From JBBREP01 sp963716525 (GTDB taxonomy: Bacteria > Actinomycetota > Acidimicrobiia > IMCC26256 > PALSA-610), in the NCBI GenBank assembly GCA_963716525.1, contig OY970315.1:3348001-3412000 (forward strand): a stretch of DNA of 64,000 nucleotides, in the 5' to 3' direction. The stretch's first letter is position 1, and each line of letters begins with the position of its first letter. Of the stretch, positions 1 to 8,484 are shown one piece after another. The notes under the pieces are model-generated. The model made no database searches and had not been told where the DNA came from. It was given only the letters and a program-made list of their open reading frames with translations. Made by a program: the position numbers and the translations under genes.

Positions 1-78
1 CCTGAGCGCATCCTGTGCGCCGGCGGGCATCGTCGCGTCCGGAGCGCCGCGCGCCGGTCCGGGTACGGTGCTCGACCC

Positions 79-741
79 ATGCCCGCCACCCGTCCACCGC
101 GGTACCGGCGCCCCCGGCGCGACTCCGAGGCCGGCGCCGACTTGCGCCGCCTCGCCGGCTCGCGTGCCGGTTGGGCCGTCGCCACGCTGCAGTCCGCGAG
201 CGACGCCTTCGCGGCCGAGCGTGAACGCGACGCGCTGCGGCTGCTCCGACCGCTCGCGCACTCGTATCCCGACGCGGCCGGCGTGCGCGAGCTCGTGGGC
301 CTCTGCCACTACCGCCTCGGGAACTACCGCGCCGCCGAACGCGAGCTCGACGCCTTCACCGAGCTCACCAAGGCCACCGACCAGCACCCGGTGCTCATGG
401 ACTGTGCGCGCGCGCAGCGCAAGTACCGGCGCGTCGAGGAGCTCTGGCGCGAGCTCGCGGATGCCTCGTCGTCGGCCGCCCTCGTCACCGAGGGCCGCAT
501 TGTGTACGCCGGCTCGCTCGCCGATCGCGGCCGGCGCGACGAGGCGATCGCAGTGCTCGAGAAGCGAGCGAGCGACACGCCGCGCCGGGTGCAGGAGCAT
601 CACGCGCGCCTCTGGTACGCGCTCGCCGACCTCTACGAGCGCTCGGGCGACATCCCCCGCGCCCGGGCGCTCTTCCAGCGCGTGCGGAAGTACGACGCCC
701 AGTTCGCCGACGTGGGCGAGCGGCTCGCGTCGCTCGGCTGA
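79..741 (+). CDS. Tetratricopeptide-repeat protein
   Basis: A 220-residue, Ala/Arg/Glu-rich helical protein with no signal peptide or membrane segment, so probably cytoplasmic. It shows degenerate TPR-like helix pairs, for example GLCHYRLGNYRAAERELDAF (about residues 75-94), DRGRRDEAIAVLEK (about 156-169) and LADLYERSGDIPRARALFQR (about 184-203). A TPR protein sits just upstream of the HAD phosphatase/tlyA block in mycobacteria (Rv1691 position), but here the kor genes lie between, so orthology is only suggested. A TACGGT hexamer ends nine bases before the ATG. TPR proteins are scaffolds; no partner can be named. Confidence 0.7.
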   Translation: MPATRPPRYRRPRRDSEAGADLRRLAGSRAGWAVATLQSASDAFAAERERDALRLLRPLAHSYPDAAGVRELVGLCHYRLGNYRAAERELDAFTELTKATDQHPVLMDCARAQRKYRRVEELWRELADASSSAALVTEGRIVYAGSLADRGRRDEAIAVLEKRASDTPRRVQEHHARLWYALADLYERSGDIPRARALFQRVRKYDAQFADVGERLASLG

Positions 742-768
742 TCGCACTGTCGCAACCCCCGCGTACGC

Positions 769-809
769 TCGCGATCACTCCCCGAACCGTCGCGATCGCT
801 CCCGGAACC
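769..809. repeat. Two 20-bp imperfect direct repeats, period 21
   Basis: TCGCGATCACTCCCCGAACC (769-788) is followed by TCGCGATCGCTCCCGGAACC (790-809), 18 of 20 bases identical. They lie between the TPR gene and the SSB-like gene, 61 bases before the latter. Two copies a little over two helical turns apart are typical of regulator binding, but no regulator is identifiable. Confidence 0.5.
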
Positions 810-870
810 TCCCCGACATGAGACCGACGTGTGGCACGCGGCGCGGGCCACGGCGACTCGAGGAGATGCA

Positions 871-1224
871 ATGTCAGTGAACATCGCCGTCGTGCGGGGT
901 GTGCTGTCGAGCCCACCCGACTGCCGCTCGCTGCCGTCGGGCAGCGAGTTGGCGCAGATCCAGGTCACCACGCGGCCCGGCGGCAGCGCCGCGATCAGCG
1001 TGCCCGTCAGCGTCGCCGATCCGCCCGCCTGGATCACCGCGCTCGACGCCGGCGACGAGGTCGTGCTCGCGGGCACGGTCCGGCGACGCTTCTTCCGTGC
1101 CGGAGGCGCCACCGCGAGCCGGGTCGAGGTCGCCGCGCTCGCGATCAGCCGGGCCGGCGACAAGCGGGGCCGCGCCCGCGTCGAGCGGGTGCTGCGCGAG
1201 CAGCTCGCCGTGCTCCACGAATAG
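871..1224 (+). CDS. Small single-stranded DNA-binding (OB-fold) family protein
   Basis: 117 residues resembling the OB-fold core of bacterial SSB: an N-terminal strand (VNIAVVRGVLSSPPDCRSLP), a central strand ELAQIQVTTRP, and a C-terminal segment matching the SSB strands (GDEVVLAGTVRRRFFRAGG). It lacks the acidic C-terminal tail that recruits partners in canonical SSB, so it is more likely a secondary SSB-like protein. The ATG at 871 is preceded by a good AGGAG at 861-865. It is upstream of korA with a 174-bp gap and is not clearly in that operon. Confidence 0.6.
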   Translation: MSVNIAVVRGVLSSPPDCRSLPSGSELAQIQVTTRPGGSAAISVPVSVADPPAWITALDAGDEVVLAGTVRRRFFRAGGATASRVEVAALAISRAGDKRGRARVERVLREQLAVLHE

Positions 1225-1398
1225 GTGCCACCACACGTCGCGGTCCCGCCGGCCGATGGTGCCACTGGTGACGCGAATGCCGGGAGTACCATCGATGTCC
1301 CCGGGTCCCGTGCACCGCAGCCGTCGAGGCAGACGAGTGCGTGCGGCAGGGCACAACCGGGTGCTCGTGCAACGGAGCATGAAAGGAACTGGTCGACG

Positions 1399-3282
1399 GT
1401 GACCATCGATACACCCGCGCAAGCGCGGGCCGAGACCCTGGATCGGGTCGTCATTCGCTTCGCGGGTGACTCGGGTGACGGCATGCAACTCGTCGGGGAC
1501 CGATTCACCGAACTGTCCGCAGTCTTCGGCAACGACCTGGCGACGCTGCCGAACTTCCCGGCCGAGATCCGCGCGCCGGCCGGCACGATCGCCGGCGTGT
1601 CGTCGTTCCAGGTGCACATCTCCGACCACGACATCGTGACGCCGGGCGACGCGCCGAACGTGCTCGTGGCGATGAACCCGGCGGCCCTGTCGGCGAACCT
1701 CCACGACATGGCGCCGGGCACGACCGTCATCGTCAACTCCGACAGCTTCGAGGCGCGCGACCTCGAGAAGGCCGGCTACGAGCACAACCCGCTCGACGAC
1801 GACTCCCTCGCCGTCTACACCGTGTACCAGGTGCCGATGACGTCGATCACCGTCGGCGCAACCAAGGAGCTCGGCGTGAAGCCGCGTGACGCGGAGCGCT
1901 CCAAGAACTTCTTCGCGCTCGGCCTGCTCTGCTGGATGTACACGCGCCCGGTGAAGCCGGTGCAGGAATGGATCGAGTCGCGCTTCGCGAACAAGGCGCA
2001 GGTGCGTGACGCGAACCTCGCCGCGTTCAAGGCCGGCCGCAACTTCGGCGAGACCGCCGAGCTGTTCGACCACCCCTACGAGGTGCGCCCGGCGGCGCTG
2101 AAGCCCGGGCGCTACCGCAACGTGGTGGGCAATGCCGCCACCGTGTACGGCCTCGTGGCCGCGTCGCAGAGCGCCAAGCTTCCGCTCGTCTACGCGTCGT
2201 ACCCGATCACGCCGGCGTCCGACATCCTCCACGAGCTCTCGAAGTTGAAGAACTTCGGCGTCAAGACGCTGCAGGCCGAAGACGAGATCGCCGCGGCGTC
2301 GATCGCGATCGGCGCGGCATTCGCAGGCTCGCTCGCCATCACCGGCACGTCGGGCCCCGGCGTCGACCTCAAGTCGGAGGCCCTCGGGCTGGCCGTCAGC
2401 CTCGAGCTCCCGCTCGTGGTGGTCGACGTGCAACGCGGCGGCCCGTCGACCGGACTGCCGACGAAGACCGAGCAGGCCGATCTGATGCTCGCCATGTACG
2501 GCCGCCACGGCGAGTCGCCGGTACCGATCGTCGCCGCGTATTCCCCGAGCCAGTGCTTCCACGCCGCGTTCGAAGCGTGCCGCATCGCGCTCAAGTACCG
2601 CACGCCGGTGATCCTGCTCACCGACGGCTACCTCGCCAACGGCGCCGAGCCGTGGCTGCTGCCCGACCTCGACGCCCTGCCCGACATCTCGGTGGCGTTC
2701 GCGTCCGAGCCGAACCACGGCACCACGTTCTGGCCCTACCTGCGTGATCCCGACACGCTCGCCCGCCCCTGGGCGGTGCCCGGCACGCCCGGCCTCATGC
2801 ACCGCATCGGCGGCATCGAGAAATCGGGAATCGGCCTCGACGGCAAGGACGGCAGCGGCAACATCAGCTACTCGCCCGACAACCACGAGGCAATGGTGCA
2901 TATCCGCGCCGCCAAGGTCGCGGGCATTGCTCGCGACATCGGCGAGCTGCACGTCGACGACATCGACGGCACGGCCGAGACGCTCGTGCTCGGTTGGGGG
3001 AGCACGTGGGGCGCGATCCAGGCCGGTGTGCGGCGGGTACGCGGCCGCGGCAAGGCCGTTGCCCATGCGCACCTCACGCACCTCAACCCGTTCCCGGCGA
3101 ATCTCGGTGACGTGCTCGCGCGCTACCGCAAGGTGCTCGTACCCGAGATGAACCTCGGCCAGCTCAGCCGGCTCGTGCGCGCCGAGTACCTCGTCGACGC
3201 ACAGTCGTTGACGAAGGTGCAGGGCGTGCCGTTCCGGGCCGCCGAGCTCGAAGCCAAGATCCTGGAGATGATCGATTCATGA
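1399..3282 (+). CDS. korA: 2-oxoacid:ferredoxin oxidoreductase, alpha (fused gamma-alpha) subunit
   Basis: 627 residues. Residues about 15-195 form the gamma domain (FAGDSGDGMQLVGDRF), followed by the alpha domain with YASYPITPASDIL near residue 265 and GGPSTGLPTKTEQADLM near residue 350, both hallmarks of the KorA/OorA family. With KorB it decarboxylates a 2-oxoacid, most likely 2-oxoglutarate, to the acyl-CoA and reduces ferredoxin; this can replace or bypass 2-oxoglutarate dehydrogenase in the TCA cycle. The reading frame is open upstream to 1225, but the GTG at 1399 is preferred because AAAGGA (1382-1387) lies 11 bases upstream and homology starts just after it. The stop overlaps korB by 4 bp (ATGA). 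Substrate assignment is inference from the family. Confidence 0.92.
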   Translation: MTIDTPAQARAETLDRVVIRFAGDSGDGMQLVGDRFTELSAVFGNDLATLPNFPAEIRAPAGTIAGVSSFQVHISDHDIVTPGDAPNVLVAMNPAALSANLHDMAPGTTVIVNSDSFEARDLEKAGYEHNPLDDDSLAVYTVYQVPMTSITVGATKELGVKPRDAERSKNFFALGLLCWMYTRPVKPVQEWIESRFANKAQVRDANLAAFKAGRNFGETAELFDHPYEVRPAALKPGRYRNVVGNAATVYGLVAASQSAKLPLVYASYPITPASDILHELSKLKNFGVKTLQAEDEIAAASIAIGAAFAGSLAITGTSGPGVDLKSEALGLAVSLELPLVVVDVQRGGPSTGLPTKTEQADLMLAMYGRHGESPVPIVAAYSPSQCFHAAFEACRIALKYRTPVILLTDGYLANGAEPWLLPDLDALPDISVAFASEPNHGTTFWPYLRDPDTLARPWAVPGTPGLMHRIGGIEKSGIGLDGKDGSGNISYSPDNHEAMVHIRAAKVAGIARDIGELHVDDIDGTAETLVLGWGSTWGAIQAGVRRVRGRGKAVAHAHLTHLNPFPANLGDVLARYRKVLVPEMNLGQLSRLVRAEYLVDAQSLTKVQGVPFRAAELEAKILEMIDS

Positions 3283-4307
3283 CCACCGAAGCCGTCGCTC
3301 TCACCCGTAAGGACTTCGAGTCCGGCGAGGAGCCGCGCTGGTGTCCCGGATGCGGCGATTACGGCATCCTCGCCGCGGTGCAGTTCCTGCTGCCCGAGCT
3401 CGACGTGAAGCCCGAGGAGATGGTGTTCGTCTCCGGCATCGGGTGTGCCGCCCGTTTCCCGTACTACATGAAGACCTACGGTATGCACGGCATCCACGGC
3501 CGGGCTCCTGCGCTCGCCACCGGCGTCGCGCTGGCGCGGCCCGACCTGCACGTGTGGGTGATCGGCGGCGACGGCGACATGCTCTCGATCGGTGGCAACC
3601 ACCTCATTCACGCGCTGCGCCGCAACGTGAACCTGAAGATCATCATGTTCAACAACCAGATCTACGGGCTCACGAAGGGTCAGTACTCGCCGACGTCAGA
3701 GCTCGGCAAGGTCACCAAGAGCACGCCGTTCGGATCGGTCGACTACCCGTTCAATCCGCTCTCGGTGGCGCTCGGTGCCGAGGGCACGTTCGTCGCCCGC
3801 ACCCACGACATGGACCGCAAGCACATGATGCAGGTCTTCCGCCGCATGCACGAGCACAAGGGCGCGGCGTTCGTCGAGGTGTTCCAGAACTGCAACGTGT
3901 TCAACGACGGCGCCTTCGACGCCGTGTTGAAGCGCGACGTCCGGTCGAACATGCTCATCGACCTCGTGCAGGGTGAGCCGATCCGTTTCGGGACCGAGCA
4001 GCAGTACGGCGTCGCGGTGAACGAGTTCGGTGAGCCGCGCGTGGTCGAGGTCGCCGAGGTCGGAGTCGAGGGTCTCCTGGTGCACGACGAGCACCGCGAC
4101 GATCCCACGCTGGCCTTCGCGCTGTCGCGCCTTTCGAACACGCCCACCACGCCCACGCCGGTCGGCGTATTCCGCGACGTGGAGCGCCCGGTCTACGAGG
4201 CCGAGGTGCAGGCCCAGCTCGCGGCCGAGGCCGCCAAGACCGGCCCGGGCGATCTCGCCAAGGTCATCGCGGCCGGCGCCACCTGGTCGGTGGGCGACAG
4301 CGACTAA
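3279..4307 (+). CDS. korB: 2-oxoacid:ferredoxin oxidoreductase, beta subunit
   Basis: 342 residues, the thiamine-diphosphate and iron-sulfur subunit that pairs with KorA. RWCPGCGDYGIL (about residues 20-31) supplies Cys ligands; VSGIGCAARFPYYMKTYGMH and the ThDP/Mg motif GGDGDMLSIGGNH (about 93-105) with FNNQIYGLTKGQYSPTSE (about 121-138) are diagnostic of the KorB/PorB family. The ATG lies inside the korA stop, implying translational coupling and equal amounts of the two subunits. It ends tail-to-tail with the DUF1015 gene, sharing four bases. Confidence 0.93.
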   Translation: MTTEAVALTRKDFESGEEPRWCPGCGDYGILAAVQFLLPELDVKPEEMVFVSGIGCAARFPYYMKTYGMHGIHGRAPALATGVALARPDLHVWVIGGDGDMLSIGGNHLIHALRRNVNLKIIMFNNQIYGLTKGQYSPTSELGKVTKSTPFGSVDYPFNPLSVALGAEGTFVARTHDMDRKHMMQVFRRMHEHKGAAFVEVFQNCNVFNDGAFDAVLKRDVRSNMLIDLVQGEPIRFGTEQQYGVAVNEFGEPRVVEVAEVGVEGLLVHDEHRDDPTLAFALSRLSNTPTTPTPVGVFRDVERPVYEAEVQAQLAAEAAKTGPGDLAKVIAAGATWSVGDSD

Positions 4308-5542
4308 TCGATCGCCAGGTCGCGCACCACGAGGCCGGTGCGCGGCTTGGGATAGAAGAACGTCGTCTTCTGCGGCATGCGCACGCGCGCGGCCGCGGCG
4401 GCGCGTGTGGTTGCCACGGTCGGCGGCCGGAGCACGAGCCCGGCGTCGTAGGAGCCGTTGCGCACCTGGGCCACGATCTCCTCGGCGTCGTGGCGGAACG
4501 TCCATTCGGCGTCGGGCCAGCGGGGCCCGATCACGCGCTCGACGATCGCGGCGTCGACCGTGCGCAGCACGTCGGGCTCGTCACCGAGCGCGCGGGCAAG
4601 CACGTCGGGCCGCGGCTCGAGCAGGTGGAGCGCGCCGCGCTCGACGAGCACGAGGCCGCGGTCGCCGGCCTCGTCGAGCGACGCGATCGGTGTGAGCGAG
4701 CAGGCGTCGGCCAGCGCGGCCCGGGTCTCGAAGCCCGGCGTGAGCGTGACGAGCCGGTGGATCGCCTGGATGCTCAACTGCTCGTCGGCGAGCTCGACGA
4801 CCAGGGCCATGATCGAGGCCGCGCCCGAGGGGTCGAGGCCGCGGGCCACGCACTTGTCGCGGAACGTGCACGCCGTCTCGAAGCGGTGATGGCCGTCGGC
4901 GAGCACCATCGGTGCGCCCGCGATCGCGTCGCGGATCGCCGTGATCTGTGCAGGGTCGTCGATCGCGAAGATCGAGTGGGCGTTGCCGTCCTCGTCGCGG
5001 CAGCCGCCGAGGGGCTCGCCCGCGGCGTCGGCGACGAGCCCGGTGAGGCCGGCCGCGAGGCTCAAGCCCCAGATCGGGTCGAGGTTGAGGCGCGTGGCGA
5101 GCAACAGTTGCAGCCGGTCGGACTTGGCCTTGGCCATCGTGCGCTCGTGGGGCAGGATGTCGCCGTCGCCCGGCTTCGGCGGCAATGCGAGCGCACCGAT
5201 CACGCCGGCGGTCGCGCGCGGCGATCCGCCCGCGTCGTGGTACTCCATCCGGTAGCCGTAGAGGCGGGGCGCGGCGTCGACGGCGAGCGTGCCTTCGCAG
5301 CGCCACAGGCGGTAGTCGTCGGCGGCGGCGGCATACCGGTCGCCGTCGAGGAAGTGGTCCTGCGGCAGGATCAGCCGAACCGCGTTGCGTTCGTGGCGCG
5401 CGCACAACGTGTGCCGGTCGGCTTCGTCGATGACGTCGTAGGGCGGCGCGCACACCCCCTCGAACTCGACCGCGTGCATCGCTCCCGGGGCCTTCGCGCC
5501 CGCGACGTAGCGGACACCGCGGAACGGCTCGAACCCGGGCAC
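4304..5542 (-). CDS. DUF1015 family protein
   Basis: 412 residues, full length for DUF1015. Family signatures are VCAPPYDVIDEADR near the N terminus, HERTMAKAKSDRLQLLLATR mid-protein and PMVLADGHHRFETACTFRD near residue 220. The family is widespread but has no established biochemical role. The start is GTG at 5542: a TAGAGT hexamer (minus strand, 5554-5549) ends six bases upstream, the leaderless arrangement seen elsewhere in this window. It is divergent from the HAD hydrolase and convergent with korB. Confidence 0.85.
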   Translation of the reverse strand: MPGFEPFRGVRYVAGAKAPGAMHAVEFEGVCAPPYDVIDEADRHTLCARHERNAVRLILPQDHFLDGDRYAAAADDYRLWRCEGTLAVDAAPRLYGYRMEYHDAGGSPRATAGVIGALALPPKPGDGDILPHERTMAKAKSDRLQLLLATRLNLDPIWGLSLAAGLTGLVADAAGEPLGGCRDEDGNAHSIFAIDDPAQITAIRDAIAGAPMVLADGHHRFETACTFRDKCVARGLDPSGAASIMALVVELADEQLSIQAIHRLVTLTPGFETRAALADACSLTPIASLDEAGDRGLVLVERGALHLLEPRPDVLARALGDEPDVLRTVDAAIVERVIGPRWPDAEWTFRHDAEEIVAQVRNGSYDAGLVLRPPTVATTRAAAAARVRMPQKTTFFYPKPRTGLVVRDLAID

Positions 5543-5548
5543 CCGCGG

Positions 5549-5585
5549 ACTCTAACGAGAGCCGCGGCGCGGGCTCCGATAGCGT
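5549..5585. promoter_or_regulatory. Divergent leaderless promoter pair (DUF1015 / HAD phosphatase)
   Basis: TAGAGT on the minus strand (5554-5549) ends six bases before the GTG of the DUF1015 gene, and TAGCGT on the plus strand (5580-5585) ends six bases before the GTG of the HAD gene. Both fit the actinobacterial -10 consensus TANNNT with transcription starting at the initiation codon. Confidence 0.55.
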
Positions 5586-5591
5586 CGACCG

Positions 5592-6394
5592 GTGCCCGAA
5601 GCCGTGTCGCCGGCCCCCGTGGTCTGCTGCGATCTCGACGGTGTGCTGTGGCGCGGCGAGGAGCCGATCGACGGCGGGGGGAGGCGATCGCCATGCTGCG
5701 CGACGCGGGCGTGCGTGTCGTGTTCGTCACGAACAACTCGGGCGGTACCCGCGACGATTACGTGCAGAAGCTCGGCTCGCTGTCGATCCCCACATTGCCC
5801 GCGGACGTGTTGAGCAGCGCGATGGCCGCGGCGCGCTGGTGCGGCTCCGCCCTCGCGCCCGGCGCCCGCGTCCTCGCGTGTGCCGGTCCGGGGGTTCTGG
5901 AGGCGCTCGGCGGCGCGGGCTTCGCGGTCGTCGCCGAGGGGCCCGCGGCCGCGGTGGTGGTGGGCTGGCACCGCGAGTTCGACTACGAGCGGCTGCGCCG
6001 CGCCGCCGACGCGGTGCGCCAGGGCGCGCCGCTCGTGGCCACCAACACCGATCCCACCTACCCCGGCCCGGGCGGCACCCTGCTCCCGGGCGCAGGCAGC
6101 CTGGTCGCGGCGGTCGCCACCGCGTCGAATCGGGTGCCGATCGTGGTCGGCAAACCCCACGAGACGCTCGCAGCGCTCGTGCTCGAGGTATGCGGCCCAC
6201 GCGGCGTGATGATCGGTGATCGGGCCACCACCGACGGCGCGTTCGCGGCCGCGCTCGGCTGGCCGTTCGGGTTCGTGCGTTCCGGCGTGCCCGACGACGC
6301 CGACGCGCCGGAGCCTCCGGCGCTCGTGGCCGACAACCTGCGCGACCTCGTGCCGCAACTGCTGGACTCCGGGCTGGTGGCGGGCGCGCCGTAG
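5592..6394 (+). CDS. HAD-IIA (NagD-like) sugar/glycolate phosphatase, frameshifted
   Basis: HAD-superfamily phosphatase of the NagD/phosphoglycolate phosphatase type. Motif I is VVCCDLDGVLWRGEEPI, motif II VVFVTNNSGGTRDDY, motif III lysine in VVGKPHETL, motif IV GVMIGDRATTDGAFA. The N-terminal 28 residues are in one frame and the remainder in another; the shift sits at a run of six G (5676-5681), where one missing G would restore D-G-x-x-E-A-I-A-M-L-R. I treat it as a single gene of about 267 residues with a sequence error. Position and type match Rv1692 of M. tuberculosis. The leaderless start is GTG 5592. Confidence 0.85.
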
Positions 6395-6404
6395 CATTCC
6401 TCCG

Positions 6405-6782
6405 ATGGCCAGGACACCGGTGAAGACAGTGCTCGACGACATCGTCGACCGCGGGCAGGCCCAGCGCGACAAGGCAACTGCCGCGCTCGAGGACGTGCTC
6501 GCGGCGGGCAAGCGCGGCACCGAGGCGCTCACCCATCTGGTGCGGCGCGAGGTGGAGCGTCAACTGCGCGCGCTCGGCCTGCGTCCGGCGCGCCCCGCGA
6601 AGAAGACTGCCGCGAAGAAGACTGCCGGGAAGAAGACTGCGGCGAAGAAGACTGCGGCGAAGAAGACTGCGGCGAAGAAGACTGCGGCGAAGAAGACTGC
6701 GGCGAAGAAGACTGCGGCCAAGAAGACTGCGGCCAAGAAGACTGCGGCCAAGAAGTCGGGCGCCGCGGGTCGCGCGCGCTGA
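6405..6782 (+). CDS. Small basic protein with histone H1-like (KKTAA)n tail
   Basis: 125 residues. Residues 1-60 form a predicted helical domain (VKTVLDDIVDRGQAQRDKAT, then LVRREVERQLRALGL); residues about 66-115 are ten tandem KKTAA/KKTAG pentads. Such Lys/Ala tails bind DNA or RNA non-specifically, as in HupB and histone H1-like bacterial proteins. Mycobacteria carry a much shorter protein at this exact position (Rv1693, between the phosphatase and tlyA); the tail is an extension. The leaderless start at ATG 6405 is seven bases after TAGCAT (6392-6397). A nucleoid or ribosome-associated role is inference. Confidence 0.75.
   Translation: MARTPVKTVLDDIVDRGQAQRDKATAALEDVLAAGKRGTEALTHLVRREVERQLRALGLRPARPAKKTAAKKTAGKKTAAKKTAAKKTAAKKTAAKKTAAKKTAAKKTAAKKTAAKKSGAAGRAR
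6600..6749 (+). repeat. 15-bp coding tandem repeat, 10 copies (KKTAA)
   Basis: Ten units of AAGAAGACTGCGGCG with minor variants at the edges (CCG, GGG, GCC) encode the Lys-rich tail. The inner copies are nearly identical at the nucleotide level, so copy number may vary between strains by slippage; each gain or loss keeps the frame. Confidence 0.9.
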
Positions 6783-6792
6783 CGCGGCGCGC

Positions 6793-7624
6793 GTGGAGCA
6801 GCGGGTGCGGCGCCGGCTCGACGCCGAGCTCGTGCGGCGCGGTCTTGCTCGCAGCCGCGCCGACGCGGCCGAGGCCATCCACGCCGGGCGGGTCACGGTT
6901 CGTGGCGCGCCGGCCGGCAATCCCGCCCGCCAAGTGTCGGACGGCGATGCCATCGAGCGCGCCGGCGACCCGCCTCCCTACGTGTCGCGCGGCGGCATCA
7001 AGCTCGCGGCCGCGCTCGACCACTTCGGCATCGATCCCTCCGGCGCCACCTGGCTCGACGCGGGCGCGTCGACCGGCGGCTTCACCGACTGCCTGCTGCA
7101 GCGTGGCGCGGCATGCGTGCATGCCGTCGACGTCGGCCGCGGGCAGCTCGCCTGGGCCTTGCAGCGCGACCCGAGAGTGGTGGTGCACGATCGCACGAAC
7201 GTCCGCAACCTGGAACCCGCGGACCTGGGCGCGACGGTCGACGGCTGTGTGGCCGACCTCAGCTTCATCTCGTTGCGTTCGGTGGCGCCGGCCCTCGTGC
7301 GGTGCACCCGCCCGAACGCCGATCTCGTGCTGCTCGTGAAGCCGCAGTTCGAAGCGGGCCGCGCCCGCGTCGGCAAGGGTGGCGTGATCCGCGATCGCGC
7401 CGTGCACGCCGCGGTGCTCGAGGAGGTCGCGCGCCGCCCTCGAGCAGCACGGGCTCGTGACGGTGGCCGCGATGGAGTCGCCGATCCACGGCGCCGACGG
7501 CAACCGCGAGTTCCTGTTCCACACCCGCCGGGAGGGTCGTGCGGTCGGCCCCGACGCACTCGAGGCGCTCGCCGCGGGGAACGTCACGCACTCCGGCGGT
7601 CCGAGCGGCGAGAATGCTCCCTGA
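6793..7624 (+). CDS. tlyA: TlyA-type S4/FtsJ 2'-O-ribose rRNA methyltransferase, frameshifted
   Basis: An S4 RNA-binding domain (residues about 5-65, RLDAELVRRGLARSRADAAE) is followed by a FtsJ-like methyltransferase: SAM motif WLDAGASTGGFTDCLLQ near residue 85, VADLSFISLR near 155, and VKPQFEAGR near 185. TlyA methylates 16S C1409 and 23S C1920 in mycobacteria and its loss gives capreomycin resistance. The frame changes near 7430 within GCGCGCCGCC; the C-terminal part (LEQHGLVTVAAMESPIHGAD...) continues one frame on to the TGA at 7622-7624. A CG dinucleotide gained or lost explains it. The stop overlaps the NAD kinase start (TGATG). Confidence 0.87.
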
Positions 7625-8475
7625 TGCGCGCGATCGCCCTCGTCGTCAATCCCGACCGCCGGGCCGCGGTCGAGTTGGCGCGGCGCGCCGCGAAGTGGTG
7701 CGCCGACCACGGTGTCGCCGTGCAGGTGGCGGCATCCGAGCAGGCGCCGGTGCCACCCGGGGCGGCGCAGGTCGACGCGGCGGCGCTGGCCACCGGGGTC
7801 GAGCTGATCGTGTCGATCGGCGGCGACGGCACGATGCTGCACACCGTCGACCTCGTGTACCCCACCGCGGTACCGATCGTGGGCATCAATGCCGGCCAGC
7901 TCGGTTACCTCAACGCGTTCGAGGGGTCCGAGCTCGAGACCGCACTCGACGGAATCGGCCGCGGCGACTTCGAAGTGCAGGAACGGTCGATGGTGGAGTG
8001 CGCGGTGGAGAGTCCGCACACCGAGGCCTGCTGGTTCGGGCTCAACGAGGTGGTGCTCGAACGGGCCGACAGCGGGCGGCTCGTGCGGCTGGAGGTCGCG
8101 ATCAACGGCGTGCCGTTCACCACCTACGCGGCCGACGGTGTGATCGTCAGCACACCCACCGGATCGACGGCGTACAGCTTCTCGGTGCGCGGGCCGATCG
8201 TGTCGCCCACCGGCCGGCTGCTCGTGCTCACGCCGGTGTCGCCGCACATGCTGTTCGACCGATCGCTCGTGCTCGCGGCGGACGAGACGATCGAGCTCTC
8301 GGTCGTCGACCGGTGCTCGGTGACGGTGTTCGTCGACGGCCGGCGCTGCGTCGAGCTCGGCGCGGGTGCGCGGGTGCGCTGCCGTGTCGCGGCCGAGCCG
8401 ATCACGATCGTCGCGCCGCGCGAGATGGGTTTCCACCAGATCCTCAAGGCCAAGTTCTCCCTGCCCGACCGCTGA
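7624..8475 (+). CDS. nadK: NAD kinase
   Basis: 283 residues, intact. It phosphorylates NAD to NADP using ATP or polyphosphate. The family motifs are all visible: SIGGDGTMLHTV (catalytic GGDGT) near residue 64, VGINAGQLGYLN near 85, FGLNEVVLER near 138 and STPTGSTAYSFSVRGPIVSP near 175. The start ATG shares its first base with the tlyA stop, and recN follows after nine bases, giving the conserved tlyA-nadK-recN order. Confidence 0.95.
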   Translation: MRAIALVVNPDRRAAVELARRAAKWCADHGVAVQVAASEQAPVPPGAAQVDAAALATGVELIVSIGGDGTMLHTVDLVYPTAVPIVGINAGQLGYLNAFEGSELETALDGIGRGDFEVQERSMVECAVESPHTEACWFGLNEVVLERADSGRLVRLEVAINGVPFTTYAADGVIVSTPTGSTAYSFSVRGPIVSPTGRLLVLTPVSPHMLFDRSLVLAADETIELSVVDRCSVTVFVDGRRCVELGAGARVRCRVAAEPITIVAPREMGFHQILKAKFSLPDR

Positions 8476-8484
8476 GGTCCTGCT

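Noticed and set aside
874..3081. 735-codon open frame on the minus strand opposite korA, and many similar long antisense frames across the window
   Set aside because: Arises from high third-position GC of the real genes; composition is His/Arg/Asp-biased with no family motifs, and the opposite strand is a clear gene.
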